Assembly: GCA_965226825.1 (NCBI GenBank)
Contig: CBDDED010000003.1
Location: forward strand, 1,178,001-1,242,000
Direction: 5' to 3'
Source of the DNA: Io17-Chloro-G2 sp965226825
GTDB taxonomy: Bacteria > Chloroflexota > Dehalococcoidia > Lucifugimonadales > UBA3495
DNA length: 64,000 nucleotides
A program made the position numbers and the translations under genes. Positions 36,223 through 44,828 of this stretch are shown one piece after another (the stretch's first letter is position 1; each line of letters begins with the position of its first letter). The notes beneath the pieces are model-generated. The model did not search any database. It was given only the letters and a program-made list of their open reading frames with translations, and was not told the DNA's origin.

Positions 36223-36789
36223 TCAGCTAACCCGCTCGGTATACTCCCCGTTGCGAGTGTCAACACGCACCACGGTTCCGATGGTAACGAACATTGGCAC
36301 GGTAATTCGTAGGCCGGTTTCCAACGTCGCGGGTTTATTCCCGCCCTGGGCGGTGTCCCCCCGGAAGGCAGGCGGCGTCTCTTTAACTTCCAACTCAACG
36401 TGGGTCGGGAGATTGACGGTAATGGGGGCGCTCTTGTACAAAAGCAATTCCACCACCATCTGCTCTTTCAGGTAGTCCAGGTTAGATCCCAGAAGTTCCC
36501 GGGTCAGTTCAAACTGGTCATAGGACTCGAGGTCCAGAAAGTAGAAGAATTCCCCGTCGGTGTACAGGTATTGGACTTGCCGGTTGTCCATGTCCGCCAG
36601 GGAAAAGGCTGTGTCGTATCGTTGAAAAGTACGCTCAACGACAGCGCCGGATATCAGGTTCTTGAGTTTGATGCGGGTAACGGGCGCCCTTTGCTGCATT
36701 TTGTGGCGCTCGTAATCCATCACCTGCCACGGTTGGCCTTCTAGCTCGATCACCAACCCACGGCTCAAATCGCTGAAATTTATGCTCAT
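36223..36789 (-). CDS. efp: translation elongation factor P with atypical tip loop
   Basis: 188 residues, three-domain EF-P: KOW-like domain I (FSDLSRGLVIELEGQPWQV), OB domain II (VELLLYKSAPITVNLP) and domain III with the ITVPMFVTIGTVVRVDTRNGEY signature. It rescues ribosomes stalled on polyproline. The domain I tip, PGKG in most bacteria, reads HKMQQRAP (residues 29-36); by alignment Gln33 or Arg34 occupies the usual modified-Lys position. No EpmA, YmfI or EarP gene is visible. The upstream pepP-efp junction is interrupted by an IS630-family element. Confidence 0.93.
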   Translation of the reverse strand: MSINFSDLSRGLVIELEGQPWQVMDYERHKMQQRAPVTRIKLKNLISGAVVERTFQRYDTAFSLADMDNRQVQYLYTDGEFFYFLDLESYDQFELTRELLGSNLDYLKEQMVVELLLYKSAPITVNLPTHVELEVKETPPAFRGDTAQGGNKPATLETGLRITVPMFVTIGTVVRVDTRNGEYTERVS

Positions 36790-36795
36790 ATCCTA

Positions 36796-38017
36796 GTACT
36801 CAGTCAACCTTGGAATCAAAAGGGTAAAGACGGTGAAGTTTGGTTCGGGCGTCCCGGGTGTTGAACCTCCATTGGATAGTGGCTTGGGCGGCGTTGCGTT
36901 CCTTAACCAGAGCATGGACTTCCCGGCGGAGGGCCGCCTCGTCGGGGAGTCGCTGCTTCAAGCAGGAGCGGGATAGCACGCTGAACTCGATTTCCGCCAT
37001 GTTCAACCAACTTCCGTGCTTGGGGGTGTAGTGGAACTCCAGCCGCTTGGCAATCCGCCGGGCCTCTGCCGCCGGGAACGTCTCGTACAGGGACGCCGGA
37101 CGGTGCGTGTTCAGGTTGTCCATGACCACCCGCACCACCGGGGTATCCGGATAAGCTTCGTCCACCAGCCAACGCATCTGATGGGCGAAGTCCTCCATCG
37201 TGCGCCGCTGGGTCACCGCCACGTGACGCCAGCCCGCCAGCGGCTCACAGGTCAGGAACAGGTTGCGGACGCCCTCCCTCCGGTACTCATAGTCCTGCCG
37301 CAGCGGAATTCCGGGCCGGGGCGGCAGAGATGGCCGCGTCTCGGCCAACAACTGGGTCGAGGTCTCGTCGAAGCAGACCACCGGCCGTCGGGGGTCATAG
37401 GGTTCGGCGTAGAGGTCCAGCAGGTCCTCCATGTTGGCCACGAACTCCGCGCTCACCTTGGGAATGCACCATTCCTTCTTCTGCCAGGGCTTGAGATCGT
37501 TTTTTTGAGACGCTTGCGCACCCCTTCGTGGGACATGGAGGAGGCCAACTTCAACTCCACCACCTTGCCAGCCAGCAGGCGCAGGGTCCAGTGGTCATGC
37601 CCTGCCGGCGGCGGGCTGCAAGCCAGGGCGATCAGGTGGGCCTCGCCCCGGTCGTCCAGCTTCCGGCGCCGGTTGGCCTGGGGACGGTCCTTCAGAACCC
37701 CGGCCAACCCTTCTTCGGTAAAGCGCTGCTTGACCCGGTACACGGTGCCCAGGGCCACATCCACAGCTTCAGCCACTTGGGGAGCCCGCCAACCGTCGTC
37801 GCTCTTGAGGAGAATCCGGGCCCTGGCGGTGACTCGGGCCGTGTGTTTCCCAACCCGAATCAGACGTCCGAGTTCTTCCCGTTGTTCCAGCGCCAGCCGC
37901 ACTGCGTACTTGTCCCTGACCATCACTGCCACCCCCGCCAACAACACTTCCCACCAGGTAGGATAGCCTAATTGTCCGTTTTCTTAAACAAATGCTAAAA
38001 CCAAGTTGACTGAGTAC
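36796..38017 (-). mobile_element. IS630-family insertion sequence (1222 bp)
   Basis: The ends are inverted repeats: GTACTCAGTCAACCTTGG at 36796 and GTACTCAGTCAACTTGG inward from 38017. TA is duplicated at 36794-36795 and 38018-38019, within a CTAG target, as expected for IS630. The single transposase gene runs on the minus strand. It separates pepP from efp in an otherwise continuous operon-like run and may affect efp transcription. Confidence 0.93.
36800..37923 (-). CDS. IS630-family transposase, two frames joined by probable -1 frameshifting
   Basis: The first frame (from ATG 37923) has the N-terminal HTH domains (ARARILLKSDDGWRAPQVAEA, TVYRVKQRFTEEGL). It reaches an A7 run at 37506-37500; a -1 slip there continues as NDLKPWQKKEWCIPKVSAEF into the second frame, which holds the DDE domain: VVCFDETSTQL (first Asp), VRVVMDNLNTH (second Asp) and PKHGSWLNMAEIEFSVL (Glu). 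Programmed -1 shifting at A-runs is known in this family, so the element may be intact. The stop lies inside the terminal inverted repeat. Confidence 0.88.
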
Positions 38018-38082
38018 TAGCCTCTGCCCAACACTGCCCAGGTCTAATCAGCCGAAAAATCGGGTTTTGGGCGCGCGACGCC

Positions 38083-39153
38083 TCACTTGGATGCTTTACT
38101 CAGAGGGGTGGCTCCCTGTTCGCCCAGGACCACAATGTCTTCAATCCGTACGCCGCCCCAGCCGGAAACGTAGATTCCGGGCTCCACGGTAAACACCGTG
38201 CCGGGATCCAAAGAGTCCGTGGACCTGGGGGAAACCCTGGGGTTTTCATGCACGGCAAGACCGACACCATGGCCGAGGCTGTGCCCGAAGTTGTCGCCGT
38301 AGCCCGCCTGGTCAATGACGTCTCTCGACAGGCCGTCACACTCTTCGCCGGTCATACCCGGCCGCACCGTATGGATGGCGGTCAATTGGGCGCCCAGTAC
38401 AATGTCGTAAATCTTCCGGAAGGTGTCATCCGGCTCGCCCACCAGAACCGTCCTGGTGATATCCGAGCAGTAGCCACCAACTTTTGCGCCCATGTCGATA
38501 ACGATGGGTTCGCCAGCGAGAATCTCCCGGTCCGAAGGGCGATGATGGGCCATGGCCCCGTTGGGTCCCGCAGCCACGATGGTGTCAAAGCTGATGCCGT
38601 CTGCGCCAAAGTCCCGCATGGCCATTTCCATGCGCCAAGCCACTTCCTTCTCGGTCATGCCCTCTTTGATGTTCGGGCAGACCGCCTCCATGGCGGCATC
38701 CGACGCATCAATGGCCAGCTGCAACGACGAAAGCTCTCCGATGTCCTTGGTAACCCGCTGCTCTTCAGCCAGGCCGGAAGCCGCCACGAGTGAGACACCG
38801 GCGGTCGCCTGGTCCTTCTTCAGCGCTTCCAGGAGGTTTTCATAGGTTGAGACGGTCATGTCCTGGCTTTCGAAGCCCAACCGTCGAACGCTCTTGGCGG
38901 TCAATAATTCGACCAACCAGTCCCAGCCGCCCCGAATCTGCACGACATCGTATTCGGGGGCCTGCATGGTTGCCTGCTCGGTGTACCTGGAGTCGGTGAC
39001 CAACACCGTCTTGCCGCGGGAAATGAACAAGTAGCCCGCCGAGCCGGTAAAACCCGACATATAATGCCGGTTTTCCGGGGCTGAGATTAAAATGCCGTCC
39101 AGCTCTTTCTCTTCCAAGCGGGCGACCATTTGGTCCAGACGGTCTTTGATCAA
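38083..39153 (-). CDS. pepP: Xaa-Pro aminopeptidase / proline dipeptidase (M24B)
   Basis: About 356 residues from a TTG (39153) that overlaps the aroQ stop. N-terminal creatinase-like domain (ILISAPENRHYMSGFTGSAG). The pita-bread catalytic domain has the five metal ligands: VIDMGAKVGGYCSDITRT (two Asp), FGHSLGHGVGLAVHENP (His), TVFTVEPGIY (Glu) and GVRIEDIVVL (Glu). It cleaves peptides next to proline, a frequent neighbour of efp. PepQ-type specificity is possible. Confidence 0.88.
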   Translation of the reverse strand: MIKDRLDQMVARLEEKELDGILISAPENRHYMSGFTGSAGYLFISRGKTVLVTDSRYTEQATMQAPEYDVVQIRGGWDWLVELLTAKSVRRLGFESQDMTVSTYENLLEALKKDQATAGVSLVAASGLAEEQRVTKDIGELSSLQLAIDASDAAMEAVCPNIKEGMTEKEVAWRMEMAMRDFGADGISFDTIVAAGPNGAMAHHRPSDREILAGEPIVIDMGAKVGGYCSDITRTVLVGEPDDTFRKIYDIVLGAQLTAIHTVRPGMTGEECDGLSRDVIDQAGYGDNFGHSLGHGVGLAVHENPRVSPRSTDSLDPGTVFTVEPGIYVSGWGGVRIEDIVVLGEQGATPLSKASK

Positions 39154-39596
39154 TTCTCTTCCTCCTTGATCAACGCGGCCAACATCTCCAACGCCGAAGT
39201 ATAGCCTCTCCAACCAAACCCCGCAATCTGGCCGCGGGCGATATCAGTGATAACCGAATGCCGGCGCCACTGCTCCCGGGCGTAGGGGTTCCCGAGGTGG
39301 ACCTCCACCACCGGCGCCCGAGAATCTATCAAGGCATCCTTCAGAGACAGACCATAGTGGGTCAAAGCACCGGGGTTGACAATGATGCCTTGCACCTTTC
39401 CCCAGTTCTCCTGGATCCGGTCCACCAATTCCCCTTCCAGGTTGGATTGGTAATACTCCACTTCCACGCCCAAAGCATCGGCCAGCTTTTGAACTTCCTG
39501 GTTGATTTCATCCAGGGTTTTCGATCCGTAGATGGATTGGTCACGCCGGCCCAACATGTTGAGATTCGGCCCGTTGAGAACCAGGATCCTGGTCAT
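39150..39596 (-). CDS. aroQ: type II 3-dehydroquinate dehydratase
   Basis: 148 residues, typical length. LVLNGPNLNMLGRRD with the catalytic Arg/Tyr region, VNPGALTHYGLSLKDAL, and EVHLGNPYAREQWRRHS with the His and Arg. It catalyses the third step of the shikimate pathway. Its stop overlaps the start of pepP, so the two are coupled. Confidence 0.95.
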   Translation of the reverse strand: MTRILVLNGPNLNMLGRRDQSIYGSKTLDEINQEVQKLADALGVEVEYYQSNLEGELVDRIQENWGKVQGIIVNPGALTHYGLSLKDALIDSRAPVVEVHLGNPYAREQWRRHSVITDIARGQIAGFGWRGYTSALEMLAALIKEEEN

Positions 39597-39609
39597 AGCC
39601 CCAACCCCT

Positions 39610-40686
39610 CTAGGCCTCGGCTTCGGTCGCCGGTTCGGGTTTCGCGGTCGCCGATTCGAGTTTCGCGTCGGAACGGGGGTGGTGTCTCAAGTAGGATGTC
39701 CTGGCTTCCCGCTTGGTTACGTGGGTGTAAATCTGGGTAGTAGATGGGCTGGAATGGCCCAACAGTTCCTGGATCACCCTGAGATCGGCTCCTCCCTCCA
39801 ACATGTGGGTGGCAAAGGTATGCCGAAGGGTGTGGGGATGAACGTCACCCTTGGCGCCCGACCGCACTCCGTAGCGATGCACGATCCTCTCGATGCTGCG
39901 GCGGGACAATCGTTCCCCGTACCGGTTAACAAACAGCGCCGTAGTTGAAGTGGCGGTCAACCTGGGTCGAGCGTCTTGCAAATACGTTCGCAGTGCGGCT
40001 TCAGTAGGCTGACCGAACAGCACCAGCCTTTCCTTGGAGCCTTTGCCTCGCACCAGAAACTGCCGCTGGTCCAAATCGAGATCGGCCAGGTCAAGGGTCT
40101 GGACCTCGCCCAAACGAGCGCCGCAGGCATACAGCACTTCCAGTATGGCCCGGTCCCGTGCCGCTAATGGAGTGTCCTCGGCCGGCGCTTCCACCAACTC
40201 CTCAACTTCCTGTTGGCCCAGGAAGTCAGGAAGACTTTTTTCCACCTTGACGCGGAAACTGCGTCCCGAAGGAAGGGGACTGGCAGAAAACAACCCTTCC
40301 TGGACAAGGAAACGATAAAAGACGCGGAGGACTGTGAGCTTACGGGCAATACTGACCCGGGCGTAACCGGAATGTTCACCCTTGCGCCGGGTTGAGTCTC
40401 CCGGGCGAGATTCCCGGCCCTCCGTGGCCAACCAGGCCAGGTATCCCCGCAGCATGTTCCGGTCCATTTCCATGAAATCCGGACCCTCAGCTTCCAGATA
40501 CCGGCGGAACGCTTCCAGGTCGGCCTGGTAAACCCGGAGGGTGTTTTCCGAGAGGCCCCGCTGTCCCCGAATATACGCCGGGAACCGGGCGACCTGCGCG
40601 TCGAACCGGTCCAGGCTGGAGGTGTCCGCAGACCGGATGTCCGGACCGTCGGCAGCCTGCTGAGATTCAGGGGTTTCGTTGGTCAT
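39610..40686 (-). CDS. xerD: tyrosine recombinase (XerC/XerD-like)
   Basis: 358 residues. SAM-like N-terminal domain (YIRGQRGLSENTLRVYQADLEAF). Catalytic residues: Arg in YACGARLGEVQTLDL, Lys in VRGKGSKERLV, HxxR in HTLRHTFATHMLEGG, His in LGHSSPSTTQIY and the nucleophile Tyr in IYTHVT. About 40 extra residues at each end are low complexity. Position in a housekeeping run between topA and aroQ suggests the chromosome-dimer resolvase. XerC versus XerD is not settled. Confidence 0.88.
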   Translation of the reverse strand: MTNETPESQQAADGPDIRSADTSSLDRFDAQVARFPAYIRGQRGLSENTLRVYQADLEAFRRYLEAEGPDFMEMDRNMLRGYLAWLATEGRESRPGDSTRRKGEHSGYARVSIARKLTVLRVFYRFLVQEGLFSASPLPSGRSFRVKVEKSLPDFLGQQEVEELVEAPAEDTPLAARDRAILEVLYACGARLGEVQTLDLADLDLDQRQFLVRGKGSKERLVLFGQPTEAALRTYLQDARPRLTATSTTALFVNRYGERLSRRSIERIVHRYGVRSGAKGDVHPHTLRHTFATHMLEGGADLRVIQELLGHSSPSTTQIYTHVTKREARTSYLRHHPRSDAKLESATAKPEPATEAEA

Positions 40687-40705
40687 ATTTCCAGGTCCTG
40701 GGGGG

Positions 40706-43180
40706 TTAATCGCCCACGACGGCCAGTTCTTCCGCGGATTCCTCGGAGTGTTCCGGAACCGCTTCCGTCCAGCTACAAACAGTACAGGAGACCCGGTCCC
40801 GGCCCGACTCCACCATCATTCCAGAGCATTCCGGGCAAGGATTGAGCACCGGCTTGCGGTTGGAAATGAAGTCACACTCGGGATACTTGGAACAGCCATA
40901 GAAAGAACGGCCCCGACCCCGTGAACGGCGTTCCACGATATCGCCGCCGCACTTGGGGCAGATTGCGCCGGTTTTCATCGGGCGGGTGGCCTTGCAAACA
41001 GGGTATCCGGTGCAGGCCATAAACTTGCCGAAACGCCCGGTCTTGATGACCATTGGCTTGGCGCACTGGTCGCAAACCTCATCGGTGGCGACGTCGGCCT
41101 CGGAGCTATCCGCCCCATCCTCAGTTTTCTTGAGCGGGTGAGTAGTCCGACACTTGGGGTAGCCGGTGCAGGCGACAAAGCGGCCAAAGCGGCCGGCCTT
41201 GATGACCATTGGGCTGCCGCAGTTCTCGCAGATTTCGTCGGTGGCCTCATCCTCCGGCTTCACCCGTGGCATATTTTCGTTAGCCGAAAGCAAATCTTTG
41301 GCGAACGGGTCGTAGAACTCCCGCAGCATAGGCACCCAATCCCGTTCCCCCTGGGACACCTCGTCCAGCTTCTCTTCCATCTGGGCGGTGAAGTCCAGGT
41401 TCATCACGTTGGCGAAGAACTGGGTCAGCAAGTCGGAAACGGTAATGCCCAACTCGGTTGGGTGTAGGGCGTTCTGTTCCTTCAATACGTAGCTGCGGGC
41501 GAGCAGCACGCCGATGGTGGGGGCGTAGGTGCTGGGGCGGCCGATCCCCCTTTCTTCCATAGACTTAATCAGGGTCGCCTCGGTGAAACGGGGCGGCGGC
41601 TGGGTAAAATGCTGCGACGCCTCCAACTGCTGGCAGTTGAGCCGGTTGCCGGCCGCCAACTCCGGCAGGGAGTTGCGTCTCTCTTCGGCGTCTCCTTCGT
41701 CCCGGCTTTCCAGGTACAGGGTGCGGAAGCCGGGGAACTTGAGCACCGAGCCGGTGGCCCGGAAGTTAAAAACGCGGCCAGTCTGGTCGGGGGTGTTGGC
41801 AGGCGGCTTGCAGGCAGCATCGATGTTCACCGTGGTAGCGTCGGAGCGGGCGTCGGCCATCTGGCTGGCCAGCATCCGCGCCCAGATTAGCTGGTAAAGC
41901 CGGTGCTGTTCGGCGGTCAAGTAGGACTTCAGCGACTCCGGGTCCCGGTTTATCGAGGTTGGCCGGATGGCTTCGTGGGCTTCCTGGGCCGCCTTAGCCC
42001 TGGTGCGATGAACGCGGGGCTTGTCGGGCAGGTATTCCTTCCCGTACTTGCCCCCGATGTATTCTCGAGCTTCGTGCAGCGCCGTCTCGGCTACCTGGAC
42101 CGAGTCAGTACGCATGTAGGTAATCAGGCCCACTGAGCCTTCCTTCCCCACCGACAACCCTTCATATAACTGCTGGGCCACCGCCATTGTTCGCTGGGCG
42201 GTGAAACGGAACTTGCGCCCCGCTTCCTGCTGCATGGTGCTGGTGGTGAAGGGAGCAGCGGGCCGCTGCCGCACCTCTCGTTTCCGCACGTCGGCCACGG
42301 AATAGGCAGCGTCCTTCAACTCCGCCTCATACCTGCGGGCATCTTCCTCGACCGGAATGTTCAGCCGGTTGCGGCTGCCCTTGATCGAGTGAAGGGTGGC
42401 GGAAAACAGGTCCAGCTTGTCGGCCGGGTCGGTTTCCTTGTGCAATTGGGCGTCCAGCGTCCAGGATTCCACCGGCACAAAGGCCAGGATTTCCCGCTCC
42501 CGGTCTGTGACCAGACGCAGGGCAACCGACTGGACCCGCCCGGCGGAGAGACCCCGCTGCACCCGTTTGCCCAGGAGCGGGCTAATCTGATAGCCCACCA
42601 GCCGGTCCAGCACGCGGCGGGCCTGCTGGGCGTTGACCAGCTTCATGTCAATTTCGCGAGGGTTCTTGAAAGCCTCTTCCACGGCATCCTTGGTGATTTC
42701 GTGGAAGACCACCCGCTTGAGCGGTTTGGATGCCTGGTTGTCCCAGCCGGCGGCGGTCTGCAAGTGCCAGGATATAGCCTCGCCCTCCCGGTCCGGGTCG
42801 GTAGCCAGGTAAATCTCGGCGGCCTCATCACCGGCCCTTTTTATCTCCTTGACCAGGGCCATCTTGTCCCGCATGGTCACGTAGGAGGGCTCAAAGTCGT
42901 GTTCCAGGTCAACGCCCATCTTGCCCTTGGGCAAGTCCCGGACATGGCCCTGGGAAGCGGTAACCACGTACTTCCTGCCCAAAATCTGGCCGACGGTGCG
43001 GGCTTTTGCCGGTGACTCTACGATCACCAGGCTTTTGCCGGCGGCGTTCAGGGTCGCTGTCTTCCGGGTCGCTGTCTTCCGGCTGGCAGCGGGTTTACCA
43101 TTGGCCTTCCCGGAAGTTTTGCCTTTCGCCGTTGGTTTCACCGCCGCCGCTGCTTTCGGCGCCTTCGATTTAACGGGCAT
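40706..43180 (-). CDS. topA: DNA topoisomerase I
   Basis: 824 residues. A ~50-residue Lys/Ala-rich N-terminal extension precedes the TOPRIM domain (SLVIVESPAKARTVGQILG, ATDPDREGEAISWHL). The active-site Tyr is in GLITYMRTDS. MEERGIGRPSTYAPTI lies in domain IV. Four C-terminal zinc ribbons follow (CENCGSPMVIKAGRFGRF, CDQCAKPMVIKTGRFGKF, CPKCGGDIVERRS, CPECSGMMVES). It relaxes negative supercoils. The basic tail resembles those of high-GC Gram-positives and may bind DNA. Confidence 0.96.
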   Translation of the reverse strand: MPVKSKAPKAAAAVKPTAKGKTSGKANGKPAASRKTATRKTATLNAAGKSLVIVESPAKARTVGQILGRKYVVTASQGHVRDLPKGKMGVDLEHDFEPSYVTMRDKMALVKEIKRAGDEAAEIYLATDPDREGEAISWHLQTAAGWDNQASKPLKRVVFHEITKDAVEEAFKNPREIDMKLVNAQQARRVLDRLVGYQISPLLGKRVQRGLSAGRVQSVALRLVTDREREILAFVPVESWTLDAQLHKETDPADKLDLFSATLHSIKGSRNRLNIPVEEDARRYEAELKDAAYSVADVRKREVRQRPAAPFTTSTMQQEAGRKFRFTAQRTMAVAQQLYEGLSVGKEGSVGLITYMRTDSVQVAETALHEAREYIGGKYGKEYLPDKPRVHRTRAKAAQEAHEAIRPTSINRDPESLKSYLTAEQHRLYQLIWARMLASQMADARSDATTVNIDAACKPPANTPDQTGRVFNFRATGSVLKFPGFRTLYLESRDEGDAEERRNSLPELAAGNRLNCQQLEASQHFTQPPPRFTEATLIKSMEERGIGRPSTYAPTIGVLLARSYVLKEQNALHPTELGITVSDLLTQFFANVMNLDFTAQMEEKLDEVSQGERDWVPMLREFYDPFAKDLLSANENMPRVKPEDEATDEICENCGSPMVIKAGRFGRFVACTGYPKCRTTHPLKKTEDGADSSEADVATDEVCDQCAKPMVIKTGRFGKFMACTGYPVCKATRPMKTGAICPKCGGDIVERRSRGRGRSFYGCSKYPECDFISNRKPVLNPCPECSGMMVESGRDRVSCTVCSWTEAVPEHSEESAEELAVVGD

Positions 43181-44381
43181 AGACTCCCGCTACCTCCCGA
43201 GTTCGAATGTAATGCATACATCCAACCTGTTTAACCATGCCCTTGAGTTCCAGCATGGTCAAGACGCAGCTTACCGACGTTATCGGCAGGCCGGCCTTGC
43301 GTCCTAAATCATCGATGTGCAGGGGCTCTGCCTCTATGTGTTGCAATATTGCCGCTTCTTCGGGGTCCAGTGGTTCCGTACTTGCGGCCGTGGGAACTTC
43401 GGGCTCTGGCCTATCCGAATCGCTCGAACCCAGTTTTGCCGCGTCCGGTTTTGCCGGGTCGAAGGGTAATTCTCCCTGGCGGGCCGCGACCGGCTGACCA
43501 AGTGTGCCCAGATTCAGCTCTTCCAGAACGTCCCGGTGATTTGACACCAGCTTGGCGCCTTCCTGAATCATTCGGTTGGTAAAGCCGCTGGCCGGAGAGA
43601 AAATACTGCCGGGGACACAGAAAACCTCTCGGTCTTGCTCCAGGGCATGATACACGGTCCAACGGGCCCCGCTGCCTTCAGCGGCCTCTACAACCAGGGA
43701 TCCAAGGCTCATTCCGCTGATCAACCGGTTGCGCCGGGGAAAACCTTTGGCGTCGGGCCGCACGCCCAACGGATACTCGGAAACGACAGCGCCGTGGGCT
43801 TGGATCTGCCTGGCAAGCTCGGTGTGCTCCCCCGGATAAACCATGTCCAACCCGTTGGCCACCACTGCGATGGTCCTGCCGCCGGCATCCAAGGTAGCAC
43901 GATGCGCAATTCCGTCGATGCCTCGGGCCAATCCACTAATGATACATATGCCGCTGTTGGCCAGGCCCGTGGCCAGGGTCGAAGCCACCTCCCGCCCGTA
44001 GGTCGTGGGACTCCGGGTGCCCACAATCGCCAACGAGCGTTCATCCTCCGGCAGGATATCACCCTTCACGTAAAGAAGCGGGGGAGGGTCGTGGATCTCC
44101 TTGAGGCGGCGCGGGTAGACGGTGTGGTTCCAGTCGAGCACCCTAACCTCTGCCTTCTCCAGGCGCTCCATCTCGGCATCGGGGTCCACCCGGGCTCTGG
44201 CGGCGAGAACTTCCTGAGCCGGCCGGTCTTCCAACCCGGCGGCGCGAAGTTGCGCCAAGCCGGCGTTCCACGCGTGCTCCAATCGGCCAAAGTGCGCTTC
44301 CAACCTTTTGAATCGGACCGGGCCCAACTGGGGCACCCGGTTCAGCGCGACCCAATATTTGATGTCCTTCATATCCGGCAT
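43170..44381 (-). CDS. dprA: DNA-processing protein DprA (Smf)
   Basis: About 403 residues from ATG 44381 (another ATG three codons later is possible). N-terminal SAM/HhH-like part (YWVALNRVPQLGPVRFKRL). Rossmann-like core with LAIVGTRSPTTYGREVA, IISGLARGIDGIAHRATL, TIAVVANGLDMVYPGEH and FPRRNRLISGMSLGSLVVEA. The C-terminus holds the DprA winged helix. DprA loads RecA on incoming single-stranded DNA in transformation. It overlaps topA by 11 nt. Confidence 0.93.
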   Translation of the reverse strand: MPDMKDIKYWVALNRVPQLGPVRFKRLEAHFGRLEHAWNAGLAQLRAAGLEDRPAQEVLAARARVDPDAEMERLEKAEVRVLDWNHTVYPRRLKEIHDPPPLLYVKGDILPEDERSLAIVGTRSPTTYGREVASTLATGLANSGICIISGLARGIDGIAHRATLDAGGRTIAVVANGLDMVYPGEHTELARQIQAHGAVVSEYPLGVRPDAKGFPRRNRLISGMSLGSLVVEAAEGSGARWTVYHALEQDREVFCVPGSIFSPASGFTNRMIQEGAKLVSNHRDVLEELNLGTLGQPVAARQGELPFDPAKPDAAKLGSSDSDRPEPEVPTAASTEPLDPEEAAILQHIEAEPLHIDDLGRKAGLPITSVSCVLTMLELKGMVKQVGCMHYIRTREVAGVYAR

Positions 44382-44474
44382 AGCAGGGATTCTAGCATAG
44401 GCCCTTTGAATCAAACAACGCCGCAATGACGTGGTTAAGTCCGCTATAAGATGATATACCGTGCCATCACTCAT

Positions 44475-44828
44475 ACAATGTTGGCCCCTTTCACCTGGTT
44501 TGCGGACCTTTTAGGCTGCGTGTTCATTGACAACGTTATTTCGACGGTGATATATTTCCAGAAGTTTCCAATAACACATTGTGGGTTGGCACACCCCCGG
44601 AAGTTCCCGCGACCGGCAGACATCCTCATAGCGCGGGAAACCTTGAGCACCAACGGCACAACAACCATCTCTGACAGCCTATATGAACTCTGCCTCTAAA
44701 TCTGGCTCTTCACCGCTCAGGTTGAACTTTTCCTCAAGTGTCCCATTCCCAGCTATTAACCCCTTCCCCCGATTTTACCCACATCGTTACCCGCGTTTTA
44801 GTAATTAGTCGCGAGAGGTATTTTCATC
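44475..44828. other. intergenic region between dprA and korA
   Basis: About 350 nt, relatively AT-rich, holding divergent promoters. A GAGAGG site precedes korA. Nothing else recognised. Confidence 0.4.

Noticed and set aside
44451..44699. 82-codon plus-strand frame between dprA and korA
   Set aside because: No ribosome-binding site, no recognisable motif and atypical composition.
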